Positions 26,106-33,107 of a stretch of DNA of 64,000 bases are shown here, piece by piece. Position numbers and translations under genes: made by a program. This stretch comes from VRUE01 sp963753585 (GTDB lineage: Bacteria > Actinomycetota > Thermoleophilia > Solirubrobacterales > 70-9): the NCBI GenBank assembly GCA_963753585.1, contig CAVWCU010000001.1, positions 806,001-870,000 on the forward strand. The letters are read 5' to 3'. Numbering within the stretch: position 1 is the first letter of the stretch; each line of letters begins with the position of its first letter. The notes under the pieces are model-generated. The model saw only the letters and a list, made by a program, of their open reading frames with translations, was not told where the DNA came from and did not search any database.

Positions 26106-27206
26106 CTAGATCCAACCGCGGTCGCGGGCGGTAAGAACAGCTTGCGCCCTGTCAACCGCCCCGATCTTTCCGTACACGTTGTGTAGATGGGTGCGGATGG
26201 TCGAGACCGAGAGCTGCATTTCCCCGGCGATCTGCTTGTAGACCATCCCCTGGGAGAGGTGGCGGAGGACGTCGAGCTCGCGGGCGGAGAGTGGGCAGGG
26301 CTCCGTCACCCGGGGAGAGTCGCTGCGTGCATAGGGCATTTCGTAGAGGAGATCGCGCAGCGCGTCGGGATCGAGGCCACACCGCCTGGCGCAGGTGTGG
26401 AGGCGCTCCGGGTTGACCGCCTCGCCCTGGCCGTAGTGGGCGACCATGTCGGCGGTCGCGATCATCGCCGCCAGCCCGTCGGCGTCGGCGGCGTGATGGC
26501 GCTCGATCGCGACGGCGATGTGCGATGGCAGGTTCCAGCGTCGGGCCAGCACGCCGCCGACCAGGGCATGGTCGATCCCGAGCCGGTCACGCTCCTCGCG
26601 CAGTCGCTGCTCGGGCACCTTGGCGACCGCGTCGAACTGGCCCCGATCGCCCGGGTGCAGGTTGCAGATCACGAGCCGCCCGACGTCATGCAGGAGAGTG
26701 GCGGCGGCCAGCTCGTCGCGGCTGTCCCAGCCCACCGTGCGTCCGATCTCGTCGCCGGCCCGCTGGGTGGCGAGGGCGTGGACGCGGAAGCGCTCGGGCC
26801 GCATCTCGCGGCCGCCGTTGGGCTCGAAGAAGTCGAAGACAGGCGCGGTGCCCGCGATCGCCAGCACCCCGGCCGGCTTCAGCACGTCGACGGCTTCGGG
26901 GATGCTGCCCACCGATCCGGCGACGCCGCTGCTGCGGTTGGCGAAGCGAAGGACCGCGATCGCCAGGCCGACGTCCGACTCGACCGCCTCGATCACCTCG
27001 GACACGCGAGCGGTCTCAGCGGTCGCAGCGCGCATCACCCGCGCTCGCGACTCGATCAGGACCGGGAACTTCTCGACCGCGTCGAAGGCGGCGGCCAGGC
27101 GGGCGCCTGGCGCTGCTTTGGTGCGAGCGCCGTTGGAACGGGCACCGTTGGCTGGCGCCGCCTCGGGCTTCACTTTGCCGTTGGTCTGTTGCTTGGTCGA
27201 CTGCAT
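26106..27206 (-). CDS. HDOD/HD-domain protein fused to a C-terminal LuxR DNA-binding domain
   Basis: The 366-residue protein has a low-complexity N-terminus and then an HDOD-type helical domain from about residue 35 to 270, with LLHDVGRLVICNLHPGDRG, GIDHALVGGVLARRWNLP and AVAIERHHAADADG. The His-Asp pair LHD and the later His residues are present, so metal binding is possible. Residues about 300-366 form a LuxR helix-turn-helix (LSARELDVLRHLSQGMVYKQ, STIRTHLHNVYGKI). HDOD domains often sense or relay signals; fusion to LuxR makes it a one-component regulator. Targets are unknown. It is convergent with the LuxR gene at 25097. Confidence 0.82.
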   Translation of the reverse strand: MQSTKQQTNGKVKPEAAPANGARSNGARTKAAPGARLAAAFDAVEKFPVLIESRARVMRAATAETARVSEVIEAVESDVGLAIAVLRFANRSSGVAGSVGSIPEAVDVLKPAGVLAIAGTAPVFDFFEPNGGREMRPERFRVHALATQRAGDEIGRTVGWDSRDELAAATLLHDVGRLVICNLHPGDRGQFDAVAKVPEQRLREERDRLGIDHALVGGVLARRWNLPSHIAVAIERHHAADADGLAAMIATADMVAHYGQGEAVNPERLHTCARRCGLDPDALRDLLYEMPYARSDSPRVTEPCPLSARELDVLRHLSQGMVYKQIAGEMQLSVSTIRTHLHNVYGKIGAVDRAQAVLTARDRGWI

Positions 27207-27336
27207 CGCAGGGGAACTGGCTTGCAGCCTTCATCGGCAGGGAAGGACGCACGGTTTAGCCTGCCCATCCCCAAAACTGGGGTGATCAGTCAGGGCATTT
27301 GTCCGTTTGGGCAGGCTGGAACCCGCCCGTTGTCCG

Positions 27337-28701
27337 CTAGGAACGGAGCCGCGCGAGGGCTGAATCGATGCGGGCGAGGGATTCGTCTCGGCCCAGAGCC
27401 GCGAGCGACTCGAAGATTCCAGGCGACACCGCCGTGCCGGTGATCGCGACGCGAATCGGCTGGTAGACCCGACCCGGCTTGGCGTCGAGCCGCTCCGGGA
27501 GCGGCTCCAGAGCCTTCTCCACCGCGCCGGCGTCGAACGTGTCCAGGTCGGCCAGGGCGGAGCGCACCGCCTCCAGGGCCGGCAGCGCACCGTCCTTCAT
27601 CACCTTGCCCCACGCCTTCTCGTCCTCGATCGGCGGCTCGAAGAGGAAACGGATCAGCGGCCACACCTCCTCGAGGGTCTGCGCTTTCTCCTGGGCGATC
27701 GCGCAGGCGCCGCGCAGGCGGTCGTCAGGCTCGCGCCCCAGATGCCGCGCCACCGCTTCGGTGTACTCCTCCAGCGGCAGCTCGCGCATGAAGCGACCGT
27801 TGACCCAGCGCAGCTTCTTCTCGTCGAAGATCGCCGCGGCCTTACCGACGTCCTGCACCCGGAAGCGCCGGATCAGCTCCTCGGTCGACATCAGGGTCGT
27901 GTCGTCGTCGGTTCCCCAGCCGAGCAGCGCGAGGTAGTTGCGGATCGCCGCCGGCAGGTAGCCGGCCTCGCGCAGCTCCTGCACCGAGGCGGCGCCGTGG
28001 CGCTTGGAGAGCTTCTTGCCGTCGGGCCCGTGCAGCAGCGGCAGATGCGCGTAGCGCGGCGGCTCATGGCCGAGGGCGGTGAGGACCAGCAGCTGCTTCG
28101 GCGTGTTGGAGAGGTGGTCGTCGCCACGCACGACCTCGTCGATCCCCATCTCGGCGTCGTCGACCGCGACGGCGAAGTTGTAGAGCACCGAGCCGTCGCC
28201 CCGGGCGATGACGAAGTCGTCATAGCTGCGATTGGGAAAGCGCACCTGGCCGCGGATCAGGTCATCGACCACGGTCTCCCCCTCCTCGGGCACTCGCAAC
28301 CGGACCGCCGCGCCCGGCTCGTCGACCGGCGTGCCCCGGTATCCGCGGTCGGCCCCGTGCTCGGCCTTCCAGGCCTCGACCTCCTTCGCCGTGGCGGAGT
28401 CGCGGTAAGCGGCGCCGGACTCGAGTAGCCGCGCGAGCGCCGCAGCGTGCCGCTCCGCCCGCGAGACCTGCGAGACCGGCCCCTCGTCCCAGTCCAGCTC
28501 TAGCCAGCGCAGCGCGTCGAGGATCTGCTCGACGTTCTCCTCGGTCGAACGCTCGCGGTCGGTGTCCTCGATCCGCAGCACCAACTCACCGCCCGAATGA
28601 CGAGCGGCGAGCCAGTTGTAGAGGGCGGTCCTGGCCCCACCTATGTGCAGGGCGCCGGTTGGCGACGGGGCGAAGCGGAGGCGCAAGGAAGGTTCGGGCA
28701 C
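27337..28701 (-). CDS. gltX: glutamyl-tRNA synthetase
   Basis: This class I synthetase charges tRNA(Glu) and, where GatCAB makes Gln-tRNA, also tRNA(Gln). The 454-residue protein has RFAPSPTGALHIGGARTALY (the HIGH motif as HIGG), IEDTDRERSTEENVEQIL and the KMSKS-equivalent GKKLSKRHGAASV. The C-terminal anticodon-binding helices end VAITGTAVSPGIFESLAALG. No ATG fits; GTG 28701 (VPEPSLRLRFAPSP) is the best start. GatCAB at 15-18 kb is consistent with a non-discriminating role. Confidence 0.94.
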   Translation of the reverse strand: MPEPSLRLRFAPSPTGALHIGGARTALYNWLAARHSGGELVLRIEDTDRERSTEENVEQILDALRWLELDWDEGPVSQVSRAERHAAALARLLESGAAYRDSATAKEVEAWKAEHGADRGYRGTPVDEPGAAVRLRVPEEGETVVDDLIRGQVRFPNRSYDDFVIARGDGSVLYNFAVAVDDAEMGIDEVVRGDDHLSNTPKQLLVLTALGHEPPRYAHLPLLHGPDGKKLSKRHGAASVQELREAGYLPAAIRNYLALLGWGTDDDTTLMSTEELIRRFRVQDVGKAAAIFDEKKLRWVNGRFMRELPLEEYTEAVARHLGREPDDRLRGACAIAQEKAQTLEEVWPLIRFLFEPPIEDEKAWGKVMKDGALPALEAVRSALADLDTFDAGAVEKALEPLPERLDAKPGRVYQPIRVAITGTAVSPGIFESLAALGRDESLARIDSALARLRS

Positions 28702-28767
28702 GCGGGCATGTTTCCACAGCGCGCCGGGTTGGATTACCCAGTCCAGTTCGCCAATGCCCCAATGAAA

Positions 28768-28795
28768 CGACGGGTCCGCCGAAACGGACCCGTCG
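28768..28795. terminator. 11-bp hairpin between gltX and nfo
   Basis: CGACGGGTCCG (28768-28778) pairs perfectly with CGGACCCGTCG (28785-28795) around CCGAAA. On the - strand it is followed by TTTCATT, so it can end a - strand transcript or act in the gltX leader. A TTGACT hexamer at 28807-28812 just beyond it may be the nfo promoter -35 box. Confidence 0.45.
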
Positions 28796-28847
28796 TGAGC
28801 ACACCCTTGACTAAGACCACAAGCGTAACTCATAGGATGCGCAATTC

Positions 28848-29711
28848 ATGCTCATTGGCGCGCATGTCTCGACATCCGGGGGGCTCGACAAGGCGATCGA
28901 GCGAGGTACCGAGCTCGGTTGCGAATCGATCCAGATCTTCAACCAGAGCCCGCGCATGTGGCGGCCGACCAAATACGGGCCGGATGACTTTGCCGCGTTC
29001 AAGGAGGCGATGGCCGACTCGCCGGTCGAAGCGGTCGTGATCCACGCTGTCTACCTGATCAACTGCGCCAGCAAGGACAAAGAGCTGCGCAAGAAGTCCC
29101 AGGCGTCTCTGACCCACGCCCTGCGGATCGGCGACGAAATCGGCGCATCCGGGATCGTCCTGCATCCGGGAGCACAGGTGAAAGAGCCGCTTGGCCCCTC
29201 GATGAAACGTGCCGGGAAAACGATCGCGGCGGCGCTCAAAGACTCCGACAGCTGCCACCTCCTGCTGGAGCAGACCGCCGGTCACAAAGGGCTCCTGGGC
29301 CGCGACTTCGACCAGACCGCCGAGCTGATCGAGCTGGCGGGCGCCGGCAAGCGCCTCGGCCTCTGCCTCGACTCCTGCCACCTCTTCGTCCAGGGCTACG
29401 ACATAACCGACGAGGAGCACCTCGCCGCCGTCGTCGACGAAGCCGACGCCAAGGTCGGCCTCGACCGCCTGCGCTGCCTGCACGTCAACGATGCCGCCGC
29501 TCCCCTTGGCTCCTGCCGCGACCGCCACGCCAACCTCGGCAAGGGCGAGATGGGCAAACAAGGCCTGGCCGCCTTCCTCTCCGAGCCCCGCTTCGCGGGC
29601 CTCCCCGCCACCCTCGAGACCCCCGGTCCGGCCAAGAAAGGCGCCGACCGCAAAGAAGTCCTAGCCGCCAAGCGCCTCCGAAAAGCCGGGCTGAAGCGAC
29701 GCCAGGGGTAG
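28848..29711 (+). CDS. nfo: endonuclease IV (AP endonuclease)
   Basis: Nfo cleaves DNA 5' to abasic sites in base-excision repair and uses three zinc ions. The 287-residue protein starts MLIGAHVSTSGGLDKAIERG. It contains IQIFNQSPRMW, the His/Glu ligands in VIHAVYLINCAS, VLHPGAQVKEPLG and LLEQTAGHKGLLG, then GLCLDSCHLFVQGYD, LHVNDAAAPLGSCRDRHAN and LPATLETPG. All family metal-ligand motifs are present. It is convergent with the acyl-CoA dehydrogenase gene, with a hairpin between them. Confidence 0.95.
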   Translation: MLIGAHVSTSGGLDKAIERGTELGCESIQIFNQSPRMWRPTKYGPDDFAAFKEAMADSPVEAVVIHAVYLINCASKDKELRKKSQASLTHALRIGDEIGASGIVLHPGAQVKEPLGPSMKRAGKTIAAALKDSDSCHLLLEQTAGHKGLLGRDFDQTAELIELAGAGKRLGLCLDSCHLFVQGYDITDEEHLAAVVDEADAKVGLDRLRCLHVNDAAAPLGSCRDRHANLGKGEMGKQGLAAFLSEPRFAGLPATLETPGPAKKGADRKEVLAAKRLRKAGLKRRQG

Positions 29712-29725
29712 GAAGCGGTCCTCCG

Positions 29726-29760
29726 GGCGCGAAAGTCGGAAATAGTCCGACCTACGCGCC
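29726..29760. terminator. hairpin between convergent nfo and acyl-CoA dehydrogenase genes
   Basis: GGCGCG pairs with CGCGCC and GTCGGA pairs with TCCGAC in one interrupted stem-loop. It lies between two convergent stop codons, so it probably serves both transcripts. There is no long T-run. Confidence 0.5.
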
Positions 29761-29776
29761 AGTCACCCCGGCCCGT

Positions 29777-31072
29777 CTATTTGACGTGAACGCCGGAGAT
29801 CGCGCGGCTGATCACCAGGCGCTGGATCTCGGAGGTGCCCTCGAAGATCGTGTAGATCTTCGCGTCGCGGTGCATCCGCTCGACCGGGAACTCTCGCGTG
29901 TAGCCGTTGCCGCCGAGGATCTGGATCGCGCGCTCGGTCGACCAGACGGCGACCTCGCCGGCCTTCAGCTTCGACATCGAGCCCTCGGCGTTCTCGAACT
30001 TCTGCCCGCTGCGGCCCATCCAGGCGGCGCGCCAGACGAGCAGACGGGCGGCGTCGATCTCCAGCTTCATGTCGGCGAGGGTGAAGGCGATCGACTGGTT
30101 CTCGATGATCGCCTTGCCGAACTGCCGGCGCTCCTTGGCGTAATCGAGCGCGTACTCGTAGGCGGCGCGGGCGATGCCGAGCGCCTGGGCGCCGACCGTC
30201 GGCCGGCTTGCCTCGAAGGTCTGCATCGCCGCCTGCGACTTGGATTTCTTGCCTTCGCGGACCCGGGCGAGCCTCTCGTCGAGCTTCTCTTTGCCCCCGA
30301 GCAGACAGGCGCCGGGGATGCGGCAGTCGTCGAGGTGGACGTCGGCGGTGTGGGAGGCGCGCAGGCCGTGCTTCTTTACCTTGGCGCCCTGCTCACAGCC
30401 CTTGGTCCCCGGCGGGATGACGAAGGCGGCGTGACCGCGCGAGCCGAGCTCGCGGTCGACCGTGGCGATGACCACGTGGACGTCGGCGATGCCGCCGTTG
30501 GTGGCCCAGGCCTTCTGGCCGTTGATGACCCACTCGTCGGTCGCCTCGTCGTACTTGGCGGTGGTGCGGATCGCGGACACGTCGGAGCCGGCGTCGGGCT
30601 CCGAGGAGCAGAAGGCGGCGACTTTGGGGTCGTCGGCGCTGCCGAAGCACTGCGGGATCCACTCGCCCATCTGCTCCGGGGTCCCCTGCCCGAAGATCGC
30701 GGCGACGGCCAGCGAGGTGCCCATGATCGCCATCCCGATGCCGGCGTCGCCCCAGAAGAGCTCCTCGTTGGCGATCGGCAGGGTCAGTCCGGTCTCGTCG
30801 GCCCAGAACTGGCCGAGGGCTTCGAAGCTGTAGAGGCCGATCTTGGCGGCCTCCTGGATCACCGGCCAGGGAGTCTCCTCGCGCTCGTCCCATTCCTCGG
30901 CGGCGGGACGGACGACGCCCTCAGCGAAACCGTGCACCCAATCACGGATGTCCTTCTGGTCCTGGTTCAGCTCGAGGGTGAACTTCGGACCCTCACTGGA
31001 AGCGCCGTCGGTGTCGCCGGCCGCTTCAGCCACCAGCTTCTCTGCCTCTGCCACTGCGGAAGTCTCTGTCAT
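29777..31072 (-). CDS. acyl-CoA dehydrogenase
   Basis: This FAD enzyme catalyses alpha,beta-dehydrogenation of acyl-CoA. The 431-residue protein has an acidic N-terminal extension. The ACAD core contains FCSSEPDAGSDVSAIRTTAK, WVINGQKAWATNGGIADVHV, LGIARAAYEYALDYAKERRQ, FGKAIIENQSIAFTLADMK, QILGGNGYTREFPVERMHRD, and the end KIYTIFEGTSEIQRLVISRA holding the catalytic Glu (EGTSE). Chain-length specificity cannot be read from the sequence. No other beta-oxidation gene is adjacent. Confidence 0.92.
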   Translation of the reverse strand: MTETSAVAEAEKLVAEAAGDTDGASSEGPKFTLELNQDQKDIRDWVHGFAEGVVRPAAEEWDEREETPWPVIQEAAKIGLYSFEALGQFWADETGLTLPIANEELFWGDAGIGMAIMGTSLAVAAIFGQGTPEQMGEWIPQCFGSADDPKVAAFCSSEPDAGSDVSAIRTTAKYDEATDEWVINGQKAWATNGGIADVHVVIATVDRELGSRGHAAFVIPPGTKGCEQGAKVKKHGLRASHTADVHLDDCRIPGACLLGGKEKLDERLARVREGKKSKSQAAMQTFEASRPTVGAQALGIARAAYEYALDYAKERRQFGKAIIENQSIAFTLADMKLEIDAARLLVWRAAWMGRSGQKFENAEGSMSKLKAGEVAVWSTERAIQILGGNGYTREFPVERMHRDAKIYTIFEGTSEIQRLVISRAISGVHVK

Positions 31073-31110
31073 GCCGCGATTCTACACGGAACGATGTCGT
31101 GATTTCGCCC

Positions 31111-31485
31111 TCAGATGTCGCGCAGGTCGAAGGCCTTGATGCCTTCGGGACCGGCGTCCGCGCAGTCGAAGAAGCGGCGGTTGACGCACTCGTAGGGCTC
31201 GCCGGAGCCCTCATAAGCGCGCTCGACCGAGAACTGGCAGTGCGGCAGCGCCTCGCCGGTCATCTTCACGCCGCCGAAGCCACCGGGCTGGAGGACCGCG
31301 TCGAGCTCGACCTTGGCGGCGAAGACGTCCTGCATGCAACCGACGTACTGCACGCCGTTGAGCATGTCGACGAAGCTGTAGAGGTAGCGGCAGCGCATTT
31401 CGACGCAACCGCGGGGCTCGACCATCTTGTCGCAGAAGGAGCGGCACTGCCTGCACTCGCCCGTCTTCTCGCGCGTCGCTGGCAT
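31111..31485 (-). CDS. conserved Cys-rich hypothetical protein
   Basis: The 124-residue protein has nine cysteines, grouped as ECRQCRSFCDKMVEPRGCVE, MRCRYLYSF, GCMQDVF, HCQF, ECVNRRF and DCADAG. The N-terminal CxxCxxxC-type cluster could bind zinc or an iron-sulfur cluster. I do not recognise the family. It is divergent from the tRNA-like locus, whose promoter region starts about 70 bp away. Confidence 0.65.
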   Translation of the reverse strand: MPATREKTGECRQCRSFCDKMVEPRGCVEMRCRYLYSFVDMLNGVQYVGCMQDVFAAKVELDAVLQPGGFGGVKMTGEALPHCQFSVERAYEGSGEPYECVNRRFFDCADAGPEGIKAFDLRDI

Positions 31486-31701
31486 GGGCGAAGTCTACGG
31501 ACCAGGCGGGCCGGAAGCCAAATTTCGGGGGAGAAATCGAGGGGTCCAAAGCCCTTGACTTCTCTGATACGGTTTTTTTGATTATTGGCTGTTGTTGATC
31601 TATCGAGTCGCTGACAACTCCGACAAAAGGAACGAGCTGACCCCAGATGCGCTTTGGATACTCGCTTGAATCTTTGGAAGCTGCCAGCGGCAAAAAACCA
31701 T
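31486..31701. other. AT-rich upstream region of the hybrid tRNA locus
   Basis: This 216-bp stretch is markedly richer in A/T than the surrounding DNA. It contains a TTGACT -35-like box (31555-31560), T-rich tracts and an AAGGAA Shine-Dalgarno-like motif near 31627. It probably holds the promoter and 5' leader of the transcript that begins the 31.7-35.5 kb operon. Confidence 0.5.
31555..31590 (+). promoter_or_regulatory. candidate promoter of the hybrid tRNA operon
   Basis: TTGACT at 31555-31560 matches the -35 consensus in five of six positions. TTGATT (17-bp spacer) or the overlapping GATTAT (19-bp spacer) could be the -10 box. It is the only good sigma-70-like pair upstream of the tRNA-like gene, about 110 bp before its 5' end. 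Confidence 0.4.
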
Positions 31702-32000
31702 GCGCCCGTAGCTCAACGGTAAAGAATGTGGTGGAAATCGCTCGGCGTCCCGTGGACGAAGTCGATCTTAGGATTCTTAAACTTCCCGCTTTTTGCAGGA
31801 GAGTGGCGGATACCGGCGGGAGTCGAAGTAATGGCTCATCGTTCAGAACGACTGAAGAAGCGGATCGCGCCAGTGGTGGAAGGTGCGTTCGAAGAGCATT
31901 GGCTTATCAAGCCAAAGGTTGCGGGTTCGATTCCCGTCGGGCGTACTGCTGTGAAAGAGAATCTGGCCGATTAACCCGCGCTAGGAGGAGAACCCCATGA
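31647..32000 (+). CDS. alternative overlapping frame across the hybrid tRNA (117 codons), doubtful
   Basis: ATG 31647 follows an AAGGAA motif and opens a frame beginning MRFGYSLESLEAASGKKPCA. It crosses the whole tRNA-like element and ends with TGA overlapping the oxygenase ATG (ATGA at 31997-32000). The middle part (KNVVEIARRPVDEVDLRILK) is protein-like. The part over the tRNA 3' half (AKGCGFDSRRAY) is the usual meaningless translation of a T arm. The ATGA coupling to the next gene is the main reason to keep it. Confidence 0.25.
   Translation: MRFGYSLESLEAASGKKPCARSSTVKNVVEIARRPVDEVDLRILKLPAFCRRVADTGGSRSNGSSFRTTEEADRASGGRCVRRALAYQAKGCGFDSRRAYCCERESGRLTRARRRTP
31702..31945 (+). tRNA. tRNA-like gene (anticodon AUC) split in the D-loop by about 170 nt: candidate hybrid tRNA-mRNA
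   Basis: The 5' part is GCGCCCG (acceptor, 31702-31708), TA, GCTC (D-stem, 31711-31714) and AACGG with the conserved GG of a D-loop. The 3' part starts GAGC (D-stem, 31894-31897) and A26. The anticodon arm is TTGGC-TTATCAA-GCCAA (31899-31915), the variable loop AGGTT, the T arm GCGGG-TTCGATT-CCCGT (31921-31937), the acceptor strand CGGGCGT (31938-31944) and the discriminator A31945. All stems pair; G1-U72 is the one acceptor wobble. CCA is not encoded. Removing the 170 nt between two AAGA copies (31722-31725, 31892-31895) gives a normal 74-nt tRNA. U35 and C36 are Asp-type, but A34 and A73 are not usual for tRNA(Asp). An open frame begins inside the D-loop insert. Confidence 0.8.
31726..31974 (+). 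CDS. peptide frame encoded within and through the hybrid tRNA
   Basis: ATG 31726 lies in the D-loop insert. The 82-codon frame runs through the anticodon arm, T arm and acceptor strand, then nine codons (TAVKENLAD) to TAA 31972-31974. The better start is ATG 31831: GGGAG at 31818-31822 sits 8 nt upstream, giving a 47-residue basic peptide beginning MAHRSERLKKRIAPVVEGAF. Third positions are only about half G/C, unlike the flanking genes. The only Asp codon of the frame is the last one, GAT, which matches the AUC anticodon in the same RNA. Translation is not proven. Confidence 0.5.
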   Translation: MWWKSLGVPWTKSILGFLNFPLFAGEWRIPAGVEVMAHRSERLKKRIAPVVEGAFEEHWLIKPKVAGSIPVGRTAVKENLAD

Positions 32001-33103
32001 CCGGCATCGCCACCTCCGCCGAGGGCGGACTCGCAGATCAAACGGCCCCCTCGCCGCCCCCCGCCGCCGAGTCGGCCTCGGGCCTGCAGGACACCGAGCC
32101 GGTGTGGACCGTGGAGCTCACCGACGAGGAGCGTGAGCACGCCGCCGAAGTCATCGAGAGAGAGCTGCTCGAGCCCGTGGAAGCAGCCTCCATCCAGGCC
32201 GGGACGCAGGAGTTCTTCAACGCCGCCGAGGTGGTCGAGGGAGCGCTTCCCAGTCGCGCTCGCGCCGCCCTGGCCGCTCTGCGGCGCGGCACCGTGCCGG
32301 TGGTCCTGCTGAGGGGGCTCCCATTCGACGAGGACCCCGGTCCTACCCCGATCGAGCTCGGCGCGGGAGCCGAGACCGTGAGGCGAGGCAACGCCTGGAT
32401 CGCCTTGGCCGTGCGCAAGCTCGGCGACGAGTTCGGGTACGCGATGGAGAAGAAAGGCTCCCTCGTGCACAACATCTACCCGACGAAAGAGGGAGCGTCG
32501 ACGCAGTCGAACGCGTCCTTCAAAGTCGAGCTCGGCATGCACACGGAGAACGCGTTCCACCCGATCCGCCCGGACTGGGTGGTGCTCTACTGCGTCCGAG
32601 CACCCGAGGACCCGCCCGCCACCAGGCTCGCCGTGCTCGACGAGATACTGGTCCAGCTCACCGACGACGAGATCGAAGTGCTGCGGGACGAGCGCTTCAA
32701 CTTCAGCGTCGTCGACAGCCACCGGGTCGAGGGCGAGGAGGACATCGCGCTGAGGGTGGCGCCCCTGACGGGCTCCTTCCGCCGGCCCGCGGTCCGCTGG
32801 CACGAGACCCTGGAGGCGACCGACGAGGTCGCCGCACGCGCGGCGCGCACGTTCACGGCAGCCGCCCACCGCGCCACGCGCCGCCTCCAGCTGCACAGGG
32901 GCGACCTGCTCGCGTTCGGCAACGAAGACTGCCTGCACGGCCGGGACCGCTTCCCCGCCGCGCTCGACGGCACCGACCGCTGGCTGCTGCGGGGATACTC
33001 CCTACGCGACCTCAACAGGACCGCTGCATATGTGGCGCCGGCGCGCCCGCGCGTGACGCGAATCGATTTGAGCGCCGCCACCGCCGCCGCCAACGCCTCT
33101 TGA
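31997..33103 (+). CDS. Fe(II)/2-oxoglutarate-dependent oxygenase, asparagine oxygenase/clavaminate synthase-like
   Basis: The 368-residue protein has the CAS/AsnO-type double-stranded beta-helix features. The facial-triad HxE is in LGMHTENAFHPIRPDWVVLY (His182, Glu184). The distal His is in DCLHGRDRF (His314), and the 2-oxoglutarate-binding Arg is in DGTDRWLLRGYSLRDLN (Arg332 or Arg328). VPVVLLRGLPFDEDP near residue 105 is also typical. Relatives hydroxylate free amino acids such as Asn, Asp or Arg at C3. The strong site AGGAGGAG (31983-31990) is 6 nt from ATG. It lies between the hybrid tRNA and a synthetase gene, so the substrate is probably the amino acid, or the aminoacyl group, handled by that pair. 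The specific substrate is inference. Confidence 0.85.
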   Translation: MTGIATSAEGGLADQTAPSPPPAAESASGLQDTEPVWTVELTDEEREHAAEVIERELLEPVEAASIQAGTQEFFNAAEVVEGALPSRARAALAALRRGTVPVVLLRGLPFDEDPGPTPIELGAGAETVRRGNAWIALAVRKLGDEFGYAMEKKGSLVHNIYPTKEGASTQSNASFKVELGMHTENAFHPIRPDWVVLYCVRAPEDPPATRLAVLDEILVQLTDDEIEVLRDERFNFSVVDSHRVEGEEDIALRVAPLTGSFRRPAVRWHETLEATDEVAARAARTFTAAAHRATRRLQLHRGDLLAFGNEDCLHGRDRFPAALDGTDRWLLRGYSLRDLNRTAAYVAPARPRVTRIDLSAATAAANAS

Positions 33104-33107
33104 TGGG

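Noticed and set aside
31722..31891. Group I or group II self-splicing intron in the tRNA
   Set aside because: The insert is only about 170 nt, is in the D-loop rather than the anticodon loop, and shows no recognisable P/Q/R/S core, terminal G after U at the 5' site, or GUGYG start.
31702..31974. Canonical tmRNA (ssrA)
   Set aside because: The 5' end is not the GGGG(C/A)UG type, a complete D-stem and anticodon arm are present, and no tmRNA pseudoknots or tag ending in Ala-Ala are seen. The similarity is in concept only.
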